A DNA stretch of 64,000 bases from Misgurnus anguillicaudatus (Eukaryota > Chordata > Actinopteri > Cypriniformes > Cobitidae), in the NCBI RefSeq assembly GCF_027580225.2, contig NC_073340.2:36366001-36430000 (forward strand), in the 5' to 3' direction. The notes below the pieces were generated by a model. The model saw only the letters and a list, made by a program, of their open reading frames with translations. It was not told where the DNA came from and made no database searches. Both the position numbers and the translations under genes were made by a program. Shown here piece by piece: positions 44,601 to 54,662 of the stretch (its first letter is position 1; each line of letters starts with the position of its first letter).

Positions 44601-46272
44601 ACACCACTCTTATTTTCTCTGGCTTTCTTGGGTGGTATACCCCGTGGTGTGGGATGTACCATGTACTGTCTACTTTTCCAGTGGTAGTTGCTTCTTCAGC
44701 ATCTCCATCTCTAAAGACACCATCCATAAATCTCACATAGTCTTCTCTGTACTTAGGACTTCTCTCCATTTTCCTTTTCAAATATCTCAAACGAACCACA
44801 GCAAGCTGCTTATTGTTCGGCAACTGAGGACGCTTTCTGAAAGGTAAGGGCATTTCCACATGTCCTTCTCTGTTGTGTTGAACCCTTTCATCCAACTGTT
44901 GAAGAAATTGAATGTCCTCCTGAGATATTGTCCTCTCTTTTGAATCTGTATCCTGGAAGTCTGCTTCTAACGTCCTGATTATAGAGGCAGGTGTTATAGC
45001 TGGGAGTTCCTTCACCGATATGCGATGACAGAACCCTGTTACATCTCTAGAGCAAACATTGGGAGCTATGGATCCCACTATACTCCAGCCTAAGTCTGTT
45101 TTGACTGCGTAAGGCTCGTTATCATTCCCTGATATCACTTGGGTTGGCTTTAGAGCTCTTGGACAATCATAGCCAATTAGAAGCCCTACAGGACAATCCA
45201 ATAAATCTGGCATTTTGTCTGCAACACTGAGCAGGTGGGTTAATTTCTGAGCTTTTTTGCAAGTAGGAATGCTATCTCGTTCCAAGGGAATGTAGTCTCG
45301 AGTGTAAACTGGTGGCAACTCAATGTACTCTTGCAAACTATAGCCTCTCACTCTTAGTCCATCTACTCTCTGACAATCCTCTATCGTAGCTCGATCAGTC
45401 ATTGTGGACAGCTTTAATTTCACAGGTTCTGTGTGTACTTGAAGTTTGTCGCAGATGTCCTGATTGATGAATGTATTACTGCTCTGCGTGTCCAGCAATG
45501 CGTAGGCTAGAATTTCTGGGCTGTCCTTTGTTGCACAAGAGAGCCATACTGGAACTATCATTGAAGTGCGATTATAGTTGTCCATTCCCACACTACATAA
45601 GCTAATGGAAGCCCTTTCGTCAGATGAAGCTTCTGGTTTTCCTCCTTGAAAACGTTCTTCATGAAGTGGAGAGGGATGGCTTTGCCTGCAGATGTTGCAA
45701 GTTGCTCGCTTTCTACCTTTTTTTGGGATATGGCCGACTCTTAGACAACCAAAGCACATCTTGTTGTTGATGACAAACTTTTTCTTCTCTTCAAGAGGCA
45801 TTGCCGCAAACTTTTCACATTTGTATATGAAGTGATTTTGCTGACAGCATACACATTCTAGTTGTCTCTTATCTCGAGTAGCTGAAGGGTTGAGTTTGGT
45901 ACTGGTTTCTCTTTCCAATGCATTAAAGTTCTTTGCAATGGGTTTAACATTTTGCATCAGAGCACTGGCTTTGAAACGTTTTTGCTCCTTTCCTAACCTT
46001 TCATCTGCATGTTTTAAAGCATGTAGAGAGGAAACAGGATTACATGCAATACGTGCCTCTTCTGCCACAAAGTCTGAAAACTCAGCAAAACTTGGGTATG
46101 GCTTTTCATCATCGAGTGCTTTACTGACATGCCTATTCCAACGAGTTGTTATAAAGTCAGGAAGTTTCTGAAGCAATTTCTGGTTCTCTTCACAATCGTC
46201 CAAAACTCCCAAACCATGTACATGAGGCATTGCATTTTTACAGGAGATAAGGAAATCACTAAACTCCCTCAA
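41662..46272 (-). CDS. pol: BEL/Pao Gag C-terminus and Pol, 1536-codon open frame
   Basis: The frame is open for 1536 codons from the ATG at 46272; because the meaningful sequence continues upstream of that ATG, it is probably not the natural start. Order: end of Gag with cysteine-histidine clusters (about residues 138-205: CVCCQQNHFIYKC and CFGCLRVGH); aspartic protease with DTQSS (about 262); reverse transcriptase with RVVFDCSAKF (about 560), VEKMFHRF and catalytic YVDD (about 677); RNase H with FSDASSEGYG; integrase with a zinc finger ending CVTCRKL and DDE residues in GIDCFGPF, RSDQGTNF (about 1290) and GGVWERQ (about 1338); and a C-terminal domain with WRLARVVE. The protease variant and domain set are typical of BEL/Pao. 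No stop occurs, so most enzymatic functions look intact. Confidence 0.93.
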   Translation of the reverse strand: MREFSDFLISCKNAMPHVHGLGVLDDCEENQKLLQKLPDFITTRWNRHVSKALDDEKPYPSFAEFSDFVAEEARIACNPVSSLHALKHADERLGKEQKRFKASALMQNVKPIAKNFNALERETSTKLNPSATRDKRQLECVCCQQNHFIYKCEKFAAMPLEEKKKFVINNKMCFGCLRVGHIPKKGRKRATCNICRQSHPSPLHEERFQGGKPEASSDERASISLCSVGMDNYNRTSMIVPVWLSCATKDSPEILAYALLDTQSSNTFINQDICDKLQVHTEPVKLKLSTMTDRATIEDCQRVDGLRVRGYSLQEYIELPPVYTRDYIPLERDSIPTCKKAQKLTHLLSVADKMPDLLDCPVGLLIGYDCPRALKPTQVISGNDNEPYAVKTDLGWSIVGSIAPNVCSRDVTGFCHRISVKELPAITPASIIRTLEADFQDTDSKERTISQEDIQFLQQLDERVQHNREGHVEMPLPFRKRPQLPNNKQLAVVRLRYLKRKMERSPKYREDYVRFMDGVFRDGDAEEATTTGKVDSTWYIPHHGVYHPRKPEKIRVVFDCSAKFEGTSLNDHLLTGPDLTNALTGVLCRFREHQIAIVCDVEKMFHRFHVSPDDRDFLRFLWWEEGNTEKEPKEYRMRVHIFGAASSPGCANYGMKYLASKYEKDYPLAASFIRKNFYVDDGLVSVDSKEKAHKLISEAKDVLAKGKLRLHKFVSNSREVLNAIPESERASVVKDVDLNYNELPMQSVLGVKWNIETDTFSFKVDLTEKAATRRGILSVVASVYDPLGFLAPYVFVGKRVLQEMCKRGVGWDEPLPSDLKPKWDTWLHDLENLQRIQIPRCFIPENMGKIQKIELHHFSDASSEGYGQCSYIRTVADEQVHCALVMGKARVAPTKVFSIPRLELTAATVSASVSHLLREELDLEINEEFFWTDSQIVLGYIKNEARRFHVFVANRVQKIRDSTDPKQWFYVETNQNPADCTSRGSKVADLIDSSWLKGPKFLWEKEIVTHKTSPKLLEGDPEVKVLKTDACVRDNFLERLTRFSDWNTALNAKARIKRLVKRDRSGFISVEEREKAALVLIKAAQKEAFEEELKCLSQNPAKLPKNNRLFQLDPILQNELLRVGGRLRKSNAALELKHPIILPKEGIVTQLILDHCHKKIQHQGRGQTLNELRSSGYWIMGASNVVAKHIKNCVTCRKLRRPVEEQRMADLPADRVEPSPPFLYSGIDCFGPFYTKQGRKEFKRYGLLFTCLSSRAVHLEMLEDLTTDAFLNALRCFIAIRGAVRQIRSDQGTNFVGAKNELEKGLKDLDQERISTYLASKQCDFLMNVPEASHMGGVWERQIRTVRSVMNAVLAQAKGRLDDTSLRTFFYEAMLIVNNRPLTTNTINDPKSLEPLTPNHLLTMKTSVPLPPPGKFIREDLYARKRWRRVQYLSEQFWSRWRKEYLANLSLRQQWHKPRRNVQIGDVVIVKEDNVHRNEWRLARVVETSADDDGLVRKVKLQMGQSKLGKKGERLTQITFLERPIQKIVVIVENNS

Positions 46273-47627
46273 TTTCAGTGATTCTTTAGGTCCTACTTTT
46301 GGCCAGTTACTCAGCTTTGTCCTAAATGCTCTTTGAACTAGCGTTTATTCAGGGCATCCCAAGCTTGCGTGTATGCATCTTCATCACTCCTATAAAATGT
46401 TCCCTCTAGTACACTTAGAGCATCTCCACTTATGTACTTTTTTAGATAGAACAGCCTATGTGCTGAAGTTGTGCAGTTTGTTTCAATCAAAGCTTTAAAA
46501 CAAGTGCGACATTCAATGAACTTGAGTGGGTCACCTGTAAAGGTGAATGGCTCTGGAGCTGGAAGTTTGGTCATTGCCAGGGATTCTGTTAGTGCTTTCA
46601 TTAATACAACCTCATCTACTTTAGTCTCTAGCTTATTTTCAGAGCACGGTTTAGCTAAAGGTTGAAAGGTTGAAACCTTGGTGCATGAATGGTTATTGTG
46701 TTGCAGCCGATGCTGACATGGAGGCAAAGCACATTTTTCTTTTGTATCTCCTATTTCAGCGTTCAATCTTGATTCCTCTCCTGCGTACACACTATATTCA
46801 GCTTCTATGACTTCAAGATCCCTTTGTTCCTCCAGCATTTTTAACCTCTCTTGTTGGGCTAGCACCTCTTTTCTTTGAGCTGAGATTTCCTTTTCTCAAT
46901 TTAGTTCAGCACGTTTTGCAGCTAAGCGTGCCACTGCTTCCACTCTTTTTACTGACATATGACTTCCTTGCTGACATTCTTTTTCAGCTCTCGACACAGT
47001 TGAGCCATAAATTGACTTGGCGTCATCTCTTTGCAGTAACTGGAGGAGTGTTTCTTTAACAGCCTCCGCATCAAACTCTTTAGTGTCAACTTCTGTGCAA
47101 CGTCTTTTCAACAGTGCAGTTACTTCACTAGTCACTGAAGTGCAGCTATCCATTTTCCTTCTTATATCTTGAGATGGGACGTTCATTGCACGAATACTCT
47201 CATAGGTTTGTTTTAACTCTGCTTCACGTTTTTCTGCAGTCACTATCATATCACCTAACTCCGTTTTAGAGCATTGTTCTTTCAGTTTAGATCTGATAAA
47301 CTGAGCTTCCGCTTTAAAGTTTAAGTATGTAAACATAAACTTCCTTTCTCTTTTTGCTAACTCATCATGTCTTAACTCAAGCATTTTTTCTGTTGGACGT
47401 CTTTCTCTTTCTGAACGCCTAACTTCTTGCTCAACTTGTGATGATGACCCTTGAAGTTTTGTCTTATTAGCTTGCAAATCTGCATTAATTTCTGCAAGGC
47501 GTTCTTCATATTTTTGTCTTTCTGAGACATCAATTTCAGTTTCTAATTTCCCCTCTAATTGTGCTTTTTCATCTTCAAGAGCTTGAATGACCTGGTCTAA
47601 GACACTGTCTGATCTATTTACATCCAT
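46273..47627 (-). pseudogene. gag: BEL/Pao gag N-terminal part, broken twice
   Basis: The ATG at 47627 opens a highly charged coiled-coil region (DVNRSDSVLDQVIQALEDEK onward) for 243 codons to a TGA at 46896-46898. The same frame continues through a second coiled coil and a capsid-like part with EPFTFTGDPLKFIE to a TAG at 46338-46340. There a small deletion also shifts the frame relative to the long downstream frame. Gag of BEL elements forms the particle. The two lesions would stop this copy from making its own Gag-Pol. Confidence 0.85.
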
Positions 47628-48193
47628 GTTGGTAACTTGGTTTAAACCACAAAATTATTCAGCTTTAAATCCAAATAGCCAGCTGAACTAACACATTGAA
47701 ATTGTACAATGTCAATTATTAAACAAGTTACACATTAATCTCAACTCAGAAAAGTATTAAATGCAAAAACTTTTTTCAACCATTTGCATACAATTTCAAT
47801 TAGAATAAATGTTAATGCAACATCAATCAAGAAATTAAATTTTCAAGCTGAAAAAATACAGTCTGACCTCCAAATCCAAGGGTTTCAACTCTTATTGATG
47901 ACTGAATTGTCAAAAACTTTGCAACGTCGCCGCCTTGTGGCTATCAGTTGTCACTGCAAAATGTCTTCTTGCGCTGCTCTTCTACACAGAAAGGAATTCA
48001 GTCACGCGAAAAGCAAGATGGAGTTTCAATAAGACGAAATCGCGTTGCTCCCTTGAATGACGACATTTTCACCTCCACTGACGGCTGCTATTTTCCACCG
48101 GGTCAACTGCATCACCACGAGGGCTGGCAACTCTTCATTTTTCCCGATGAAATTCTTGCACTTTTTTAGAGGGAGTGAATGCACGTTTTTCAC

Positions 48194-48808
48194 TATAACG
48201 GCTCCTGAAGTTTTTCTCCGTGATTAGAAAATAAGCACGCTTCAACTGATGCCTTCAGATTCAGATTTTCAGTTTTAATGTCTGTCCCCTTGTCATCACA
48301 AACATCAACTGAGCACCGTGAAAAACTAAAGAATAAAATAAAATAGCAATTACATTTGTGATGAAATTATTTTACATTACATTGTAGATTAATCATATGG
48401 CTTAAACATACTTATACACAAAATACCTTAAATTATACACAAAATTAACCAAAACACAAACAAACATACCGTGTGCTTTCCAATCAGGATTCAGGAGACA
48501 TTAGAAATCTTCTTAACAAACAATCTTATTAATCTATACACTTCTTTCGATCTTACACTTCTCTGTTCGTGTGATCACCTCGTGCTTTCCCAATGTTCAA
48601 TGCAGCTTATCAAACACGTGACCTACATACGTACAATGTTACATATTTTCACCAGTAGGTGTCACTATTGGCAATTGTTAAGAAGATAAAATACAAATAC
48701 TCAAATAAACATTCAATTATTAAACAACATTTGTAACAAACAAACGAATACTTTTAAAAGGTAACAAAAATATTAAACAAGAAATACATTTTTTCTGTGT
48801 CAGCTACA
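48194..48808 (-). repeat. BEL 5' LTR (615 bp)
   Basis: It starts TGTAGCTGACAC at 48808 in element orientation and ends at 48194. The leader begins GTGAAAAACG; I could not match a tRNA primer. Confidence 0.9.
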
Positions 48809-49070
48809 TTAATGACAATGCAGCTGAACTAACTTACGGGAGCTACGCGTATCTTTGTGAGAGTGACACACCAGGCAGAGTAAGAAATTACTGAGAAACA
48901 TTTCAAACATTTTTTCTCCCATCATGATATATTTTCCACACTTTAAATTATCTTCAATCTCTTGCAGCTCATTGGAATTATTGGTGCACTTGACCAGGAT
49001 GAGAATTCAGGCAGATTTCGCTTTTCTCTGGCAAAAAAGAGTTCAAGCTTTGCCCTTCATGACAACCAAG
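48809..49070 (+). pseudogene. Cadherin gene, exons 8b and 9
   Basis: From 48809 (TTAAT, the duplicated target) the cadherin frame resumes as ND then NAAELTYGSYAYLCESDTPG to 48879, followed by a GTAAGA donor. Together with LDIN before the element this restores a calcium-binding DINDN motif at the EC4/EC5 border. Exon 9 is 48968-49070 (acceptor TTGCAG, donor GTGAGT), reading GIIGALDQDENSGRF, a typical start of a cadherin repeat. Both remain open. Confidence 0.85.
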
Positions 49071-49203
49071 GTGAGTAAACTATTCCTTAAAATTAAAAGT
49101 AGTAGATTGGTAATTACCATCTTAAATCATTTAATTGTGATTTATTCATAAAAATCATCCTACAAGGTGAAGATCATTTTCCAGAAATATAACTTTGATA
49201 TCT

Positions 49204-49527
49204 TTAAAGCAACACCAAAGAGTTTTTTTTTACCTTAAAATAATGTTTCCAAAAAAGTTTCAGTGGATCATCCACTCAAAACAGGGTGAATGGCACTTTC
49301 ACATTCGCTTTACAGCCCTTTATCGGCCAAAACCACACTAAAGAAGTTTCCAACCGTCGGGTAGTGGTCCTGTAGTTCAAGTGAAAACTACAAAAACTTT
49401 CTTTACGGCAGACCTACAATCCAATCAGAGCCAGCTATGCTGCAGCATTTACGACAGTGGTAATAAACAATTACGCTTCTCACCTGTAGGGGGAGCAAAG
49501 AGCAAAAACTCTTTAGTGTTGCTTTAA
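49204..49527. repeat. MITE with TTAAAGCAACACCAAAGAGTTT ends (324 bp)
   Basis: TTAAAGCAACACCAAAGAG on the left pairs with CTCTTTAGTGTTGCTTTAA on the right. Non-coding, in cadherin intron 9. Confidence 0.85.
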
Positions 49528-49618
49528 TATTGACTAAGGCCATGTCCAAAATTGAATATAAAGTAATTAGATGATTAATAATTATAATATTTGACAGTAG
49601 GTCATGTTCTAAAGACAT

Positions 49619-51182
49619 TTATACAACAGTTCTTTCTGGTTCTTGAATCTGATTGGCTAAGAGCTATTCGATATTGTACTGATAACGGCACTGTAACCGC
49701 TTCACCTTTCGTATCATTCCGCCACCTAGTGAATGGAGGTCCTAAACAGGCTCATCTCTGAATGGAAAACTGCAGGCACACAGAACCGCGCTGTTTTTAA
49801 TCACTCTCCGTGTGTCTCATTAGTTTACTAGCTCATAAATCAGTCTGTGAATCCCCAATCGGAAGTTATTATTCCGTCAAAGATCAGCGCTCTTGGATGT
49901 TACGTTAAACTTAATGGGATTAATGTCTTGTCACATCGTGTGGACACTTGGAAAGAGGAATGTAAACACTCGGTTTTTCTTCTGGAGCTATATCTCTTAC
50001 CAGAACGCAAAAACACTGTGGAACTGCAGGTAAGCACCGCAGCTTTTAAATGTGGACATTGATCATTTATTTAATCGCGACGTGACTATTTAAACATGTT
50101 ATGAGAATATCGCCACTGGTGTATTTATAAGCAGCATGCAAAAACATCTCTCTGACACTTATAAAGAACAATTTTATATAGTACTGACAAGAACAAAGCT
50201 TAATAATAATCGAGTGCTCGTATCGCGTTAAGAGTAAATGGGAAACCAATAGTAACATTATATAAGTATAGTTTTATTCACTTTACCTCGCGCCAAAAAA
50301 CAAACAAGGCCGACATGAGAGCCAGGGAATCTCTGTCAGAGATGTAGCCCAGAGAGGGCGGTGGTCAGCGGGGCGAGTGAACACTGACGTCCGCTCATGC
50401 TTTGGTTCTCATACGTACCGAATCTCACTAAGCAAACGTTCAAACCGGCGCTATCTTTACTAATCGACTGTAGATTTAAATATAATACATATACATTCTC
50501 GACTGAACTAATCTTAAAACTACACTTTGTGACCAAGAAATTGTAATATTTAAAAACGGCAAATCTGTCCATTGAGTTGTTATGAGCTTCAAAGCAGCCG
50601 AAAGTTTTACCTGTCATTCTGGCAGCCCTCAAATCCGTGGCGGAAGAAGTAGTTCTCAAACAAAGAGGCTTTTAAAATTACTCCGTTGTTGTTTTCTAGT
50701 TTTCGTTTTTCAAACGTGTGCCATCGAACTGTTGTATAAAAGCAATATCGCTCTCGGAGTCGTGTGATATGTAAGGAATAATTGACGACGGGCCATTGAA
50801 TTATAAGAAAATAATGCACACCAAGGTGGTAATGCGGCACGTCGTGCCGTTACACCACAGGTGTGCATTATTTTCAAATAATTCAAAGGACTGGAGTCAA
50901 TTATTCCTCTTATACCACGGTTACCACAAACATTGCTCTGGTGCCTATTTTTAAGACATTTGAAAAGATAGGTGTGTGGTTTACAGAAAAATAATCAACA
51001 CCCATAGAACATTTCTCAGCCAATCAGAATGCAGCATTCAACAGACCCGTGGTATAAAGCTCTATATCATCACGGCTGTGATTGCCTCCAGCACTCGGCC
51101 TGCGGCCTCGTGCCTCTGGCCTAATCACAGCCGTGATGATATAGAGCTATATCACACTTCTACTAGAGCGATATTGCTTAAG
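49619..51182 (-). repeat. Cluster of palindromic elements, copy X
   Basis: An outer pair TTATACAACAG.../...GTATAA (49619 and 51057) flanks a block that matches 63330-63960 in reverse orientation (50290-50770). A second palindrome at 50771-50925 carries GGCACGTCGTGCCGTT. A hairpin with arms ATATCATCACGGCTGTGATT lies at 51060-51150. The parts look like related elements inserted into one another. The superfamily is not assigned. Confidence 0.6.
50336..50659 (-). other. 107-codon open frame in palindromic element, copy X
   Basis: The frame begins MRTTSSATDLRAARMTGK and is closely matched by 63421-63744 in the second copy, with about 15 amino-acid differences and no stop in either. It may contain a transposase first exon, since ATGACAG/GTAAAA looks like a start next to a donor. 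I do not recognise the product. Confidence 0.35.
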
Positions 51183-51584
51183 TAATGAGAAGTTTGTGGT
51201 CAAGTAAGATTACAATGGCCTTTACCCTCATTTCCTGCTGTTCCAAATGCTATTGCAAACCAAACTAACTGCTGAGCATTGCTTCTGTAATTTCACACAT
51301 ATAAATGGTAAAAGCACACAAAAGTGCTTTAAAATACATTAGATATAAGATTTTACCTCATACCTATGATCTGACACGTGTTCTGAATGTGCCAAACAGA
51401 TAAACATTTTCAATACATTTTTGTTTATTTGCTGTATAATTAACAGTCTTTAACCAAACAGAAATAAAATACCTAAAAAATCAAGGTGCACTGATTTTTA
51501 CATGGAAAAACTTATTTGACTTTTCATTATAGAATAGTTTAAAAGAGTACAGAATAAAGTATAAAAAGTCATTTACAGCGTATG

Positions 51585-51864
51585 TGTCACGGCCCCATTC
51601 TGGTTACCCTCATGTTTTCCCCCTTTATCACTATCTTGACTTCATTTCCCATGATCCCTGTCTCTCCCTCACCTGGTCTTTGTAATCATCACACCTGCCA
51701 GAAATCCTCATCACTCACCTTATATATACTCTGTTGTTGGTCATTGTTTATGTTTCTGTGATGTTTCTGTTATAGTTCCAGTCTATATGTGAAATTATTA
51801 AAAGTATCATTACATTTATCTCCTCCGTCTTCATCTTGCCTTTCTCCAACACCACACCCTGACA
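51585..51864 (+). repeat. Solo LTR (280 bp) with 5-bp target duplication
   Basis: TGTCACGGCCCC to ACACCCTGACA, flanked by GTATG on both sides (51580-51584, 51865-51869). It has a TATATATAC box near 51720. Gypsy-type ends. Confidence 0.85.
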
Positions 51865-51893
51865 GTATGGCTGTGTGTGTTTATATATACATA

Positions 51894-52813
51894 TGGGTGA
51901 TTCTCACGAAAACTTGGTTTTAAAAATGTCAAGCATTAAAATGTAAAAATTGCTTACATTTACTTTTTTTCCCACCAGACATTGAAAAACAAAGTCTGGA
52001 GTAAATGGGAACATTAATTTAAAAACTTTTACTTATTATGTAACACTTTTTGTAACATAATTTAAAAAATGTATCCTAAAAAATCTCATTACCGCAACAG
52101 TCAGAAAACATCAACACTGACATATTTTCAAAATGACATGACAAACCTGAAAGAATATAATTTGGAGATTCTGCACATGCATTTAAAATCAAAGTATTAT
52201 GCTTCTATTAATTAAATTAACATTTAATAAGCATCTGTTGCGGTAATGATAATCAAAATGTCGTGTAAGCATTCTGACAAGACAATATTTCAAATTAACT
52301 GTAAAAAAAATGATCTTACCTGGTAGCCATCTTGAAGTAACTGGTCCATGTGCTTGATCACTCAAAATCAAACTTTATTAAAATTCTGTATGTGTGCTTT
52401 AACTGTTCTCAAAAAGTGTTGCGGAGGATGAGAACATCAGGCATGGACACATCATTTTCCAAATTTTTCTTCATTATTATTATACATGAATATTCAGTAA
52501 ATATTTTTTCTGTCATCTAAAGTAGTCTAGCAAAACATCCATTTATTTTTTTCTTAATATTTTTGTGTTAATTTGATTAAATTACAACATAACGCATGTT
52601 CAAACACAGCCGGACACATTGCGGTAATGAGAATTTCAGCAGAAAATGAGATAAAATTGACAATGATAAATTCTTATGTTGAAATCACACATTGTGCAAG
52701 GTAGAACACAGTATTGTGTTAATTCTGATGCTTTTTAATGTTACTATATTACACATTTTAAAGCTAAAATCATTAGTGCCGTGGTGTTTCAATGGTTTCG
52801 TGAGAATCACCCA
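51894..52813. repeat. MITE with TGGGTGATTCTCACGAAAAC ends (920 bp)
   Basis: TGGGTGATTCTCACGAAA at the left is inverted at 52796-52813. TA flanks both sides, as in Tc1/mariner-type insertions. The interior repeats the word TGCGGTAATGA on both strands. Non-coding. Confidence 0.8.
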
Positions 52814-52919
52814 TAAACTGTATACATAAAGCCACCTAGTGGATAAAAAAACACATTAAAGATTTAAAATCAGGGTTATTCCATAAAAAAACTTCAGATT
52901 TTAAAATATTTAAAAGAGT

Positions 52920-53240
52920 TAACCCCATATTGCAAAAAATATATATTTTTAAATATATATATATTTTAAATATTTCTAAATATACAAAAATGCACAAAAA
53001 ATATATCTGCTGAAATATATTTTGGAATACGTTAAAAAAATGTCACTGATATATTTTTTGGCCATTTTGAAATATTTTAAAAGTAAATAAATTTCAAAGC
53101 ATTAAAAAATATTTTAGCCCTCCATATATTTCAATCCAAGGAATTGGAAGAACCTTCAAAACTAAATACATTTCCAAATTCAAAAATATATTCAATTGAG
53201 CATTACTTTATACAAAATGTATTTGGCATATATTTTAAAA
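52920..53240. repeat. AT-rich palindromic repeat
   Basis: It is composed of AAATATATTTT-type words in both directions, with no sharp ends and no coding capacity. Confidence 0.5.
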
Positions 53241-53464
53241 CTTTTGACAGTAGTGTGGTAGGGTATACAATGTACTAAACTAAGACAAGAACGGGTATTG
53301 TTCAAAATTTTAAGACAACTTTTATAAAAGATTTTGGTCCACTTCAAATGTTGATTGTAGGCATATGCCTTTTTACGACTTTTCTCAAAATGTGCTTGAT
53401 GAGCATTTCAAGTAACATGAATGCCAAAGTGAGAATTTGCACTTTCTACTATTTTGTGAAATGT

Positions 53465-54492
53465 GATATTCTTAGGCCTTGCTTTAACAGTCATGTCTTG
53501 TGTTCCCCTGTCCATGTCTCTTATTTTGAAGTCTTGTCATTGTCTGTAGTCTTTTGTCTGATTAGGTGTGTTCGAGATCATCCGGCGCTGCGCAGACCGA
53601 TCGGCGAGGTTTGCCGCTTGCAGTCGAGGGAGGAACTGAAGACGGAGCCGTCAAGCCGGACACCTGCTGCTTGCCGTAGTGACGTGTGCGCCGTGTTTCC
53701 TTGTTTTTAATCGCGAATGAAGTGAATTAGATGCTGAATTTGATAAAAACAAATCTTTTAATAAAAAGTTGCAACCAGAAACATTTTATATCGAATATTT
53801 TAATTGCTGCTTATACTGTATACCCGAAAATAACGGGAAACAAGCATATATTATTAAAATACCAATAGAGTTTGTTATTTTCATTTTTATTTTATTACAC
53901 GACACAATATAACATATTTAAGCATATTAAAGTGTTTTTTCCTGTTTTAAAACATGAATTTATAATGTTTATTAGTGAAACTAAAGGTTGGATTAAACTT
54001 GAAACGCACGTGATCGTTGTCATCAATGAGGCGACCAATCAAGTAAAGCTGTTACGTCATCACAACTCCGGGCAGCCGCTCTGGAGAAGCTGCACCGGCT
54101 GAGCCAGCCGGCTACTCTCGAAACGCTCTCGCGGTACTTAAAAACCATATGACACAGTCACGTGCCTGCAGCGCCAGCTGAAGTCGGACAAAAGTACTAA
54201 CCAAAATGCACTGCTTCAAGTCAGCCGCCGATCGGTCTGCGCAGCGCCGCATGAAGTCGAACACACCTATTGTCTTCCCAAGTGTGTCTTGTTTCCTCGT
54301 TTACCCAGGTGTATATATTGCCCTTGTGTTTCAGTTGTCTTGGTTAAGTATTGTTTCACATTGATGACAAACTTTCACTGTGATGTTGATTCTGTTTCTG
54401 TGTACCACGCTTGTATGGATTATCTTGTTTTATTTTATTATATTAAAAACCTTACCTGCACTTGGATCCTCTGCCTACACTCATCATTACAC
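53465..54492 (+). repeat. Degenerate solo LTR carrying a MITE
   Basis: Sequence on both sides of the MITE (53465-53563 and 54269-54492) reads like one Gypsy-type LTR: GTGTTCCCCTGTCCATG, a TATATATTGCCC box near 54310, and ATTAAAAACCTTACCTGC near the 3' end. Exact ends and a duplication were not found. Confidence 0.5.
53564..54268. repeat. MITE with AGGTGTGTTCGA ends (705 bp), PIF/Harbinger-like
   Basis: AGGTGTGTTCGA...GCGCTGCGCAGACCGATC on the left pairs with GATCGGTCTGCGCAGCGC...TCGAACACACCT on the right. ATT is duplicated (53561-53563, 54269-54271). The interior is GC-rich at the ends, AT-rich in the middle. Confidence 0.8.
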
Positions 54493-54662
54493 TTGCATTG
54501 AATTGTCAAAATGATCTCTGCAATGTTTCCCAGCAAGCATCAACAGAATAAAAAAGCAGAGTCAACAATAGCACTGCTGATTAAAACCATACTCTTGCAC
54601 CTGTGGTAGATGTAATCAGTCATTTCCCATGACTAGAAGCAAAATTAATGAATGCATTACTT

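Larger units (their letters stand above)
40857..48808 (-). mobile_element. BEL/Pao LTR retrotransposon inserted in cadherin exon 8 (7952 bp)
   Basis: The 615-bp LTRs (40857-41471 and 48194-48808) bound a leftward gag-pol. TTAAT is duplicated at 40852-40856 and 48809-48813. Removing the element and one TTAAT restores the cadherin reading frame. The LTRs differ at about seven positions (roughly 1 percent by eye), so the insertion is fairly recent. Confidence 0.93.
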
